Below, one piece after another: positions 7,597-14,093 of a DNA stretch of 19,637 bases. The translations under genes were made by a program, and so were the position numbers. Position 1 is the first letter of the stretch; every line of letters starts with the position of its first letter. Under the pieces are notes generated by a model. It saw nothing but the letters and a program-made list of their open reading frames with translations. It ran no database searches and was not told the origin of the DNA. The DNA is from an uncultured Clostridia bacterium (GTDB lineage: Bacteria > Bacillota_A > Clostridia > TANB77 > CAG-508), in assembly GCA_944392525.1 (NCBI GenBank), contig CALXXB010000030.1, positions 1 through 19,637 of the forward strand, read 5' to 3'.

Positions 7597-8362
7597 AGCT
7601 AAAGCAATGGAAGTTACTGAACAGGATAATATTGTATTAGACCAGTTTAGAGGAAACTTAAATGCTACAGTAGACCAAATTAGGACTTTTATGGAAAGAA
7701 TGGATTACTATGAAGAAGCAACTGATGATGAACTAGATACTGCTGCACAAAGAGTTTATGATAAATTGCAAATAATAAATAGTGAATATATGCAATGGTT
7801 TGAATTATTACTTGCTTGTGTATTTGCGGTAATTGGATATATGGCACCACTTTGGCTTCTATATTTCCAAGTTAAGATGAGACAGTTAGAGATGGAAGAT
7901 GAAGTAATGCAATTCCAAACAATTATCATGATGCTTATGAGGATTGAAAGGGTTAATGTTGAAATTATCTTAGAATGGCTAGAAAGATATTCAAATATAT
8001 TCAAACCACAGATTACAAAATGTGTTAACAACTATGAAGCTGGTGCTTGGGAAGCCTTAGAGGCAATGAAGGAAGATGTTTCTTATATGCCTTTAATAAG
8101 AATTATAGAAAGCTTGCAAGCAGCCGTAGAAAAGATACCAATTAAAGATGCATTTGATGAATTGGATTCAGAAAGAGATTATTACCAAGAAAAGAGAAAA
8201 GAATCAAATGAAAGACTCATAAAGAGAAAAGGAATGATAGGTAAATTCATAGGATTTGCACCAATGGTAACAATGTTTGTTGGATACTTAATTGTACCAT
8301 TAGTATTTATAGGATTAACAAGTATGACATCTTCATTCGAATCAATGACAGCAACAACTTAA
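7574..8362 (+). CDS. TadC module, 3' segment of the frameshifted tadBC
   Basis: This is the remaining 262 residues of the platform, counted from the GGT at 7574. After a hydrophilic, probably external, segment of about 75 residues there are membrane helices around 74-95 (numbered from the TTG at 7580). A T2SF-type cytoplasmic domain follows (about 105-222, with VMQFQTIIMMLMRIERV and a charged coiled segment ERDYYQEKRKESNERL). A final helix lies at about 224-247. The only start codon available for independent translation is TTG at 7580, or ATG at 7607. Neither has a ribosome binding site, and the segment alone lacks the first half of a TadC module. Both facts argue that it is made by +1 frameshifting from the upstream frame. 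The gene ends 22 bases before the first pilin-like gene. Confidence 0.85.
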   Translation, partial: GGLSEKDEAKAMEVTEQDNIVLDQFRGNLNATVDQIRTFMERMDYYEEATDDELDTAAQRVYDKLQIINSEYMQWFELLLACVFAVIGYMAPLWLLYFQVKMRQLEMEDEVMQFQTIIMMLMRIERVNVEIILEWLERYSNIFKPQITKCVNNYEAGAWEALEAMKEDVSYMPLIRIIESLQAAVEKIPIKDAFDELDSERDYYQEKRKESNERLIKRKGMIGKFIGFAPMVTMFVGYLIVPLVFIGLTSMTSSFESMTATT

Positions 8363-8384
8363 AATATAGCAAGGAGGAAAAAAA

Positions 8385-9173
8385 GTGGAGAATGCATCAA
8401 AAGCACTTATTATGGCAGGAAGTGTATTAATTGCACTAATGATACTTGGAGCTTTAATATTAACATTTGGCAATTTGACAAGCTACCAAGAAACAGACAC
8501 GAAAACTACACGTACTGAACAAGTTGCAGAGTATAATAGTCAATTTGAAACATATAACAGGGATAATGTAAGAGGTAGTGACTTATATTCTTTACTAAAT
8601 AAAGTTATTGATTACAATAGAAGACAATCATCTGCAGGAACTGGAGCTAATGATTCTGGACAGGATTTACAATACACTCCAATGGAAATTTCCTTTTCAT
8701 TTCCTTCAACACATCCTATAACAGAGCTAGCAGCAGATGGAAGAAATAATTTGTTAATAACAAAGAGTAGTTATACAATAAGTGAGAAAACTGCTACAGC
8801 GACTACTAATACTTTTGAAGCAGATGTAAAAGGAAAAATAGAAAATTTGGAAGATGCATATGGACAAAATTCTTTAACTAATTTAACTACAAATCTTACA
8901 AAAATATTTGTAGATTCTATAAGAAATGCTGATGAAGAAGCAAAAATTGTTAAAAATTTTAATGATGCTTCTAAAGTAGTGAAAATAACAAGTTTTAGTG
9001 ATATAGATAAGACAGGTCCAATTAAAGGAAGTACTATTAGAAATGATGCTTATACATATTATGAATATGTACAATTTAAAAGAGGACATTTTGACTGTAA
9101 AGATATAGATTATGATAGCAATACAGGTAGAATAACAAAAATGATTTTTGAATTTAATGGAAAATTTAATTAA
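8385..9173 (+). CDS. MENASKAL-type pilin-like protein, long paralogue
   Basis: This 262-residue protein starts with GTG behind an AAGGAGGAAA ribosome binding site. It begins MENASKAL directly, then a 20-residue hydrophobic helix (about 8-29), with no basic prepilin leader. A family motif follows at about 50-79: Y-N-x-Q-F-x-x-Y, V-R-G-x-D-L-x-x-L-L and a terminal Asn-rich turn. The rest is a beta-rich, Ser/Thr/Asn-rich exposed domain, longer than in the paralogues by about 120 residues. It belongs to the set of five related small genes here. Its place directly after the platform genes and its pilin-like N-terminal helix suggest a minor or tip subunit. I do not recognise a named family. Confidence 0.7.
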   Translation: MENASKALIMAGSVLIALMILGALILTFGNLTSYQETDTKTTRTEQVAEYNSQFETYNRDNVRGSDLYSLLNKVIDYNRRQSSAGTGANDSGQDLQYTPMEISFSFPSTHPITELAADGRNNLLITKSSYTISEKTATATTNTFEADVKGKIENLEDAYGQNSLTNLTTNLTKIFVDSIRNADEEAKIVKNFNDASKVVKITSFSDIDKTGPIKGSTIRNDAYTYYEYVQFKRGHFDCKDIDYDSNTGRITKMIFEFNGKFN

Positions 9174-9185
9174 TGGGAGTAGATT

Positions 9186-9689
9186 ATGGAAAATGCATCA
9201 AAAGCATTGTTGATGGCAGCAGGTGTATTAATAGGAATAATGATATTATCATTAGCAGTGTATTTATTTGCAAGTTTTGGGTCAGCATCTGCTGAAGCAC
9301 ATAGACAAAATGCTGAAAATCAATTAGCACAATTTAATGCACAGTTTACATCTTATCAATATAGAACTGATGTCACAATACATGATGTAATTACTGTAGC
9401 AAATTTGGCTAGAAGTAATAATCAAACATATTATCTTACAGAACAAACAGAGAACAATTATTATATAGTAGTAAATGCAACTACAACGACTGGAGCTAAA
9501 AACAATTTACAAAATTATGACAATGATGATTTGAACACTATAGTGGAAGATGATATAACTAACATGAAGGATGTTACTGATCCAATTAGTGGTGTGAATT
9601 ACAAAGAATTATACACATATACTTGTACAGTAGAGATTAATCCTATTACTGAAAGAGTAAGTACAGTAACATTTAAAATAAATAAATAA
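9186..9689 (+). CDS. MENASKAL-type pilin-like protein
   Basis: This 167-residue protein begins MENASKALLMAAGVLIG and has one hydrophobic helix (residues 7-31). It carries the family motif at 50-79 (FNAQFTSY, a DV pair, then ARSNN) and a compact C-terminal domain ending in alternating beta strands (CTVEINPITERVSTVTF region). It has no prepilin-type leader. The ribosome binding site is weak (GGGAG, nine bases before ATG) and the gap from the previous stop is 12 bases. This fits a structural or minor pilin of the locus, by context. Confidence 0.7.
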   Translation: MENASKALLMAAGVLIGIMILSLAVYLFASFGSASAEAHRQNAENQLAQFNAQFTSYQYRTDVTIHDVITVANLARSNNQTYYLTEQTENNYYIVVNATTTTGAKNNLQNYDNDDLNTIVEDDITNMKDVTDPISGVNYKELYTYTCTVEINPITERVSTVTFKINK

Positions 9690-9712
9690 TTTTTATAAAT
9701 ATGAGGACAAAT

Positions 9713-10141
9713 ATGAAAAAATTAGCTATAATATTCTTAATAGGCGTAGTTATAATTGTAGGAATTGCGTATATGTATTTAAATTATAAGGCAAGTTATA
9801 ATGAAGCCAGAAAAGAAAATAATCAATTTGAAAGTTATTATAATCAAGAATTTTACGGAGCAGATGTGATTACACTAATTAATAAAGCCTATGATAATAA
9901 CTTAACAAATGCAGTTGAAAAAGATGATAAAGGTGTATTTAAAGAAAATAATACAAATTCAATTAAGATAGATGTAAAGATGTTAGATAATGATACAACT
10001 TACAATATGGAGACTCTATATTCTGGAGGAATGGACAGATTTGCAGAGTATTATAATTCCATAATGTTTAAATGTACAAAGATAGAGTATCATTCTAACA
10101 AAAAAGTAAAATATTTGCTTATAGAACAGATTACACAGTAA
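9713..10141 (+). CDS. divergent pilin-like protein without the MENA start
   Basis: This 142-residue protein has a KK-flanked hydrophobic helix at residues 4-23 and a shorter version of the family motif (NQFESYYNQEF, then GADVITLINKAYDNN, residues 37-63). The ATG at 9713 is chosen because GAGG lies six bases upstream. The ATG at 9701 has no ribosome binding site and its second codon is part of that GAGG. It lacks the MENA[SA]xAL start of its neighbours, and its more ordinary basic N-terminus would give an N-in orientation. It may be a pilin-like initiator or accessory subunit. Confidence 0.65.
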   Translation: MKKLAIIFLIGVVIIVGIAYMYLNYKASYNEARKENNQFESYYNQEFYGADVITLINKAYDNNLTNAVEKDDKGVFKENNTNSIKIDVKMLDNDTTYNMETLYSGGMDRFAEYYNSIMFKCTKIEYHSNKKVKYLLIEQITQ

Positions 10142-10168
10142 AAATAGTTATTAATTTTGTTATTAAAA

Positions 10169-10197
10169 TTGCCAAATTTGAAAGATTGGCTTATAAT
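10169..10197 (+). promoter_or_regulatory. strong internal sigma-A promoter with an overlapping dyad
   Basis: TTGCCA (10169-10174) and a perfect TATAAT (10192-10197) are spaced by exactly 17 bases. They sit in the only sizeable gap (97 bases) inside the pilin cluster. The spacer contains an inverted repeat, GCCAA (10171-10175) and TTGGC (10186-10190), with further symmetric bases inside, which could be an operator. It should give the next gene extra transcripts beyond the operon promoter. Confidence 0.65.
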
Positions 10198-10238
10198 ATA
10201 TATATTAAACAAAAGTAAAATTAAAGGAGGAATTTATT

Positions 10239-10664
10239 ATGGAGAATGCGTCAAAAGCATTAATTATCGCAGGTGCTATATTACTTGCAATTTTAATTAT
10301 ATCATTAGGTATAATAATTTATAATCAAGCAGCGGGAGTTGCAAATGGAGATGCTATTAACCAAGTTGATATATCTTCATTCAATGCACAATTCACACAA
10401 TATGAAGGAGACCATGTAAGAGGAGGTCAAGTAAACGCTTTAATCGAGCAAGTTAGAACTAATAATGTTACTTATCAAGATGATACATCAAGACAAGTAA
10501 AGGTACAATGTTCTGATGCAGGTATAGCTTCAATGACAGCAATAGGTGCAAAAGATACTGTTAAAAAGGTTCCAACTGGAAAAACTTATAGTGTTAGCTG
10601 TTCAATGAGTGATGCCGGATTGGTTGAGCAGATAACAATAGGAACAGCAGGATCAGGTTCATAA
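10239..10664 (+). CDS. MENASKAL-type pilin-like protein, likely major subunit
   Basis: At 141 residues this is the shortest of the paralogues. It begins MENASKALIIAGAILLAIL, with a helix at residues 7-29, and carries the family motif at 48-76 (FNAQFTQYEG, VRGGQVNALI, RTNN). It ends in a small Gly/Ser-rich domain with two cysteines (in VQCSDAG and VSCSMS) that could form a disulfide. Its own sigma-A promoter, the best ribosome binding site of the cluster (AAAGGAGGAATT) and its minimal size suggest it is the main fibre subunit. That is inference from context. No prepilin leader is present. Confidence 0.72.
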   Translation: MENASKALIIAGAILLAILIISLGIIIYNQAAGVANGDAINQVDISSFNAQFTQYEGDHVRGGQVNALIEQVRTNNVTYQDDTSRQVKVQCSDAGIASMTAIGAKDTVKKVPTGKTYSVSCSMSDAGLVEQITIGTAGSGS

Positions 10665-10701
10665 TATAATAATTTTGTAAATATGAAAGGAGGGGGTATT
10701 T

Positions 10702-11388
10702 ATGGAGAATGCAGCAGATGCTCTGCATATGGCAGCAGCAGTACTAATATTTGTTTTAGCATTAACCATAGCTATCAACTCCTTTGGTCAAGTGAGACAA
10801 GCATCTCAATTCTTAATAGATTATAATGATAGAGAATATGAATATACTTATGTTGAAGATAATGGAACTACAGAGAGAATAGTTGGATTAGAAAGTATAA
10901 TACCTACAATATATAAAGCCTATAGGGAGAATTATAAGGTTGTTTTTGATGATACTACTTATGCATATATTGGTGATGATGGTTTGTTCCAAAGAAGAAA
11001 GGAAGGAACATTAAATGAATATGAGCCAGTATATGAAATAGATTTGGAAAATGAAACGATTGGAACAGAAGAGCAAAAAGAAGAATTTCTTATGGCTATA
11101 TTGTATGGAACTGATTTGAACAAAATAACTGGAATGAATTTTAGTAATATACAAACCTTCTGGAGAAATAATGGAATGATCTTGAATAATAAAGGATTAT
11201 ATGCTATAATAAAAGAAGGGAATTATAGATTTAAAGAAAATATAGGTATGTATTACCAAGAGCAAGCAACAGGTGAAGATGACACAACAAGTTCTCCAGG
11301 ATTGCCAACAGATGACGAAACTTCAGGCGCTCCAGAAGCAAACTTAACATTAAAAAGAGTAATAACCTATACAAGAGCAACAACATAA
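10702..11388 (+). CDS. MENA-type pilin-like protein, larger paralogue
   Basis: This 228-residue protein begins MENAADALHMAAAVLIF. It differs from MENASKAL in having aspartate and no lysine in the first eight residues, and it has a helix at about 8-26. The family motif is diverged (FLIDYNDREYEYTY, residues 37-50, then IPTIYKAYRENY). The C-terminal part (about 190-215) is a low-complexity Asp/Thr/Ser/Pro linker, and the protein ends TLKRVITYTRATT. The ribosome binding site AAAGGAGGGGG is strong. Size and context suggest a minor subunit. Confidence 0.65.
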   Translation: MENAADALHMAAAVLIFVLALTIAINSFGQVRQASQFLIDYNDREYEYTYVEDNGTTERIVGLESIIPTIYKAYRENYKVVFDDTTYAYIGDDGLFQRRKEGTLNEYEPVYEIDLENETIGTEEQKEEFLMAILYGTDLNKITGMNFSNIQTFWRNNGMILNNKGLYAIIKEGNYRFKENIGMYYQEQATGEDDTTSSPGLPTDDETSGAPEANLTLKRVITYTRATT

Positions 11389-11424
11389 TTTTGATAAGGT
11401 ATTTTGATACCGAAGGAGGATAAA

Positions 11425-11967
11425 ATGGGAGATACATTAATTACAGTAATAGCCATAGTATTAGCTGCAGTTCTAATGTTTATATTTCCGTTAATGACTA
11501 TGTCAGATAGAACTGATGATGTTTCACAATTATCAGTAGAAACAGCTACAACGGAGTTCGTTGATGATGTAAGAACAACAGGAAGATTATCTATTGATAA
11601 ATATAATACTTTTGTACAAACACTTGCAGCAACAGGAAATAGTTATGAAGTTGAAATGGAATTACAAGTCTTAGACGAAAACCCAGGAAAGAAAACAACT
11701 CAAACAGAATCAACTAAAATCGGAGAAAACGTATATTATACAATGTATACATCTCAAATATTAGACGAGATAGATAGAACACAAAACGGAAAAAATGTGG
11801 TATTAGCTTTAAAAGAGGGAGATATTTTCTCAACTAGTGTAAGAAATACAAATTCAACATTATCACAACAACTTAAGAACTTTTTCTATTCTGTAACAGG
11901 AAATGATACATATACAATTGCAGCGGAACATGCTGGTATAGTTACAGCAAATGGAGCTGGAAATTAA
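11425..11967 (+). CDS. small one-pass membrane protein of the pilus locus
   Basis: This 180-residue protein begins MGDTLITVIAIVLAAVLMFIF, so a hydrophobic helix starts almost at the first residue (4-23). An exposed mixed alpha/beta domain follows (a VDDVRTTGRLSIDKYNTF region near 46-63, and LSQQLKNFFY late). The ATG at 11425 is chosen because GAAGGAGG lies five to six bases upstream. A longer TTG reading from 11404 would place that site inside the gene. It lacks the FNxQF motif of the neighbours and resembles TadE/TadF-type minor pilins only in layout, so the family is unassigned. A hairpin terminator follows. Confidence 0.65.
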   Translation: MGDTLITVIAIVLAAVLMFIFPLMTMSDRTDDVSQLSVETATTEFVDDVRTTGRLSIDKYNTFVQTLAATGNSYEVEMELQVLDENPGKKTTQTESTKIGENVYYTMYTSQILDEIDRTQNGKNVVLALKEGDIFSTSVRNTNSTLSQQLKNFFYSVTGNDTYTIAAEHAGIVTANGAGN

Positions 11968-11980
11968 AAACTAAACTTAC

Positions 11981-12015
11981 TAGCTTGTAATATTTTATAT
12001 TACAAGCTAATTTTA
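11981..12015 (+). terminator. hairpin terminator or attenuator inside the pilus operon
   Basis: A perfect 12-bp stem (TAGCTTGTAATA at 11981-11992 with TATTACAAGCTA at 11998-12009) has a 5-base loop and is followed by ATTTTAT. It separates the small pilin genes from the large surface protein. No promoter is evident after it, so it probably attenuates rather than ends transcription, lowering expression of the next gene. Confidence 0.65.
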
Positions 12016-12037
12016 TAATACAAAAGGGAAGATTTTT

Positions 12038-13657
12038 ATGAAAATACAAAATTTGGCGGTAATCTTTATTATAATAATGTTACCGATTTCTATGGTTTTA
12101 ACTACATATGTACAAAATCAAATACAAACTTTGGAATTACAAATATCATATGATACAAAATTAACAAATGCTACATATGATGCATTAAAGGCATTTCAAT
12201 TGAACACTGTAAATAGTGGTTCTTCTGATTTAGCAAACTCAAAGATAAGAGATATTGAAGCGTCTGTTAATACATTTTTTAATTCTGTGGCAAGTAATTT
12301 CAATATGGCGGGGTATGATAAAGATATATTGCAAGAATATGTACCAGCACTTGTTTATACAATGTATGATGGATATTATATATATACAGCTTTTACTAAT
12401 ACGATAGATGAAGATAAAGATTCTTCAACAGGTGCAACATATCATGATGGTGATAAAATTTACGGCTTAAGACCATATGTTCATTATAGTTGTAGATATA
12501 TAAATGGTTCAACAGATGTAGTAATAACATATACTTTAGATAATTGTATAACAGTAGAAGGAACTGTAAGAGGAGAACCTACTTATAAAACAGGATATTT
12601 ATTAGAACCAAGTAATTTTTCTAGTGTAAGTGATACTAGTGTAACATATAGAGGAAGTACAATTACTTCAGAAAATAATTTAACAGAACATCTTATGGCT
12701 TATGATGAAGATGATACTGGAAATTTACAACTATTTTATGGTGATTATGTTTGTGATAAAGTAAATGGAGTTAAATATTATAATACTGATCCAAGTAATC
12801 CTGATAGTAAATGGTTTTCTATACTTACAAATACGGTGTATGAAACAAGTGGACAATATCAAACAGAGAACACATCAGCTTTAGAATATTATCAAAATGC
12901 TTTGGAGTTTACAAATTGGGTAAGAAATAATTTAAGTGATATAACTACAGGTAACGCTGTAGATGAAGATGGTACATCAATAGCTGATGTATTTGGACAA
13001 AATCTTCCAATTTTTACAAATTTAACTGGATGGGCAGATTCAATTGAAGATCCAAATTCATTATTTAACCAACATAGATTAGCAGTAATACGTTATACAA
13101 TTGAAAAAAATCTTTCAATAGCAATTGCAAACTATAACAATTATTCAGGAGCGGGAGCAAATTTCCAAATGCCTGAATTGAAAGAAGATGAATGGGAAAA
13201 AATATTGAATAATGTATCAATAATTAGTTTTATGCAAGGACTAAGTATAGGTGGAAAAATATATAATGGTTATTCAATAGTAACAAATACAAAAACAGAG
13301 GAAGTAGTAAATCTTGATTCAATATATATTACTACAGGCGATGGAAAATATCATAGGGCAACAGATTCAGAACTGTTAGAGAGTGGCGTTAGTATTGGTA
13401 GAGGTTATTTTAATATAGATTTTGAAAGAAAATCTACTACAGATGGTTCAACTGCTAATATGCGTTATTATTATCCACATGAAGAAATGGCATGTTACGC
13501 ATCAATAGTAACGCAGTCGGGATCAAATACTGTAGAAAATATATATGAATATATGGAAGATGAAGCAGGCTCATCATTAGCGCAAGTGTATTTTACAGCC
13601 CTGGGTAGAGAGCGATTTAGTATGTTTAGGTCAAATCCAATTACGACAGATTGGTAA
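12038..13657 (+). CDS. large membrane-anchored surface protein of the pilus locus
   Basis: This 539-residue protein has an N-terminal hydrophobic helix (residues 6-24) and a long exposed region rich in Asn, Ser, Thr, Tyr and Asp. Residues about 30-100 look like an extended helix (LELQISYDTKLTNATYDALKAF region), as in pilins with large heads. Then come VPALVYTMYDGYYIY (about 107-121) and many predicted beta segments. No known domain is recognisable. Position after the pilin genes, one N-terminal helix and size suggest a tip adhesin or TadG-like component, but this is inference. The ribosome binding site is a weak AAGGGAAG. In-frame arginine codons include CGA and CGT but no CGG. Confidence 0.6.
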   Translation: MKIQNLAVIFIIIMLPISMVLTTYVQNQIQTLELQISYDTKLTNATYDALKAFQLNTVNSGSSDLANSKIRDIEASVNTFFNSVASNFNMAGYDKDILQEYVPALVYTMYDGYYIYTAFTNTIDEDKDSSTGATYHDGDKIYGLRPYVHYSCRYINGSTDVVITYTLDNCITVEGTVRGEPTYKTGYLLEPSNFSSVSDTSVTYRGSTITSENNLTEHLMAYDEDDTGNLQLFYGDYVCDKVNGVKYYNTDPSNPDSKWFSILTNTVYETSGQYQTENTSALEYYQNALEFTNWVRNNLSDITTGNAVDEDGTSIADVFGQNLPIFTNLTGWADSIEDPNSLFNQHRLAVIRYTIEKNLSIAIANYNNYSGAGANFQMPELKEDEWEKILNNVSIISFMQGLSIGGKIYNGYSIVTNTKTEEVVNLDSIYITTGDGKYHRATDSELLESGVSIGRGYFNIDFERKSTTDGSTANMRYYYPHEEMACYASIVTQSGSNTVENIYEYMEDEAGSSLAQVYFTALGRERFSMFRSNPITTDW

Positions 13658-13665
13658 AATAAAAA

Positions 13666-13694
13666 GTATATAAAATAAAAAAATGTAAATACTA
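13666..13694 (+). promoter_or_regulatory. candidate forespore sigma-G-type promoter for spoIVB
   Basis: GTATA (13666-13670) fits the sigma-G/F -35 consensus GHATR. AATACTA (13688-13694) matches CATWMTA at six of seven positions, with a 17-base spacer. It lies 28 bases before the spoIVB start. B. subtilis spoIVB is a forespore gene, so the match is expected, but the AT-rich setting lowers its weight. Confidence 0.45.
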
Positions 13695-13721
13695 ATAATA
13701 GTTATTTTAAGGAGAATTTTT

Positions 13722-14093
13722 ATGAAAAGAATTTTTAAAATGCTGTTATTAGTATTTTTTTTAATTGTTGTTTTTTGTTATACATTAGTAATCGAGCATA
13801 TTCCTGAAGAAATAGTTGTTTTTGAAGGGGAAAATATTTCTTTTAGAACGTTGTTGGGAATGCAAGTAAAAGGAGAGAACGACGAAACTGTGGAAACTTC
13901 ATCAAGAGACGAAAACAAATTAAGTGAAAAAGTTGGAAATTCAAAAATAGAAGTAAGTTTGTTTAATACAATACCTATTAAAGAAGTAAATTTAGATGTG
14001 ATCCCCAAAACAACAGTAATACCTGTCCGGAAATATAGCGGGGGTAAAACTTTATACAAATGGTGTGTTAGTAGTTCGGGATGTCTGAAATAG
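13722..14093 (+). CDS. spoIVB: SpoIVB, N-terminal segment (zero frame, before frameshift)
   Basis: SpoIVB is the forespore-secreted S55 serine protease that signals across the intermembrane space to activate pro-sigma-K processing. This segment holds its membrane anchor (residues 5-24), a variable linker, and the conserved approach to the PDZ domain ending VIPV at residue 102. The 103rd codon is CGG (14028-14030). The zero frame then gives unrelated residues to a TAG at 14091-14093, so 21 residues of the 123-residue reading are not SpoIVB. Skipping the C at 14028 restores GNIAGVKLYTNGVLVV (14029-14076), the counterpart of B. subtilis GQSVGIKLHSVGVLVV. A second skip at 14077 continues into the protease segment. 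The ribosome binding site is AAGGAG. The repaired protein is 410 residues, close to the 420-430 usual for the family. Confidence 0.85.
   Translation: MKRIFKMLLLVFFLIVVFCYTLVIEHIPEEIVVFEGENISFRTLLGMQVKGENDETVETSSRDENKLSEKVGNSKIEVSLFNTIPIKEVNLDVIPKTTVIPVRKYSGGKTLYKWCVSSSGCLK
14025..14031 (+). other. putative +1 frameshift site 2, GTC-C-GGA, in spoIVB
   Basis: Zero frame reads CCT GTC CGG AAA. Dropping the C at 14028 gives GTC GGA AAT ATA GCG GGG GTA, encoding the conserved core that follows VIP in SpoIVB proteins. The restored glycine aligns with the second glycine of B. subtilis VIPGG. Confidence 0.7.
14074..14080 (+). other. putative +1 frameshift site 3, GTT-C-GGG, in spoIVB
   Basis: In the frame entered at 14029 the codons are GTA GTT CGG GAT GTC TGA. 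Dropping the C at 14077 gives GTT GGG ATG TCT GAA, that is VVGMSE, and opens the frame of the PDZ and protease domains. The glycine aligns with B. subtilis VLVVGF. This site lies 49 bases after the previous one. Confidence 0.7.

Noticed and set aside
11404..11424. TTG start for the small membrane protein before the 11981 hairpin
   Set aside because: The strong GAAGGAGG lies downstream of it and is correctly placed for the ATG at 11425.
7570..14080. CGG reassigned to another amino acid, such as tryptophan or glutamine, in the zero frame
   Set aside because: Whatever residue CGG encodes, the zero frame after it is not homologous and soon reaches a stop. Only a change of frame restores the proteins.
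7570..14080. Simple sequencing or assembly error at the three breaks
   Set aside because: Not fully excluded without reads. However, none lies in a long homopolymer, all are an extra C at a codon boundary before a GGN glycine codon, and no other gene in the window is broken.
14081..14083. ATG start for a separate short SpoIVB-like protease
   Set aside because: This methionine is the internal residue of the conserved VVGMSE stretch. There is no ribosome binding site, and the signal anchor and start of the PDZ domain are encoded upstream in other frames.
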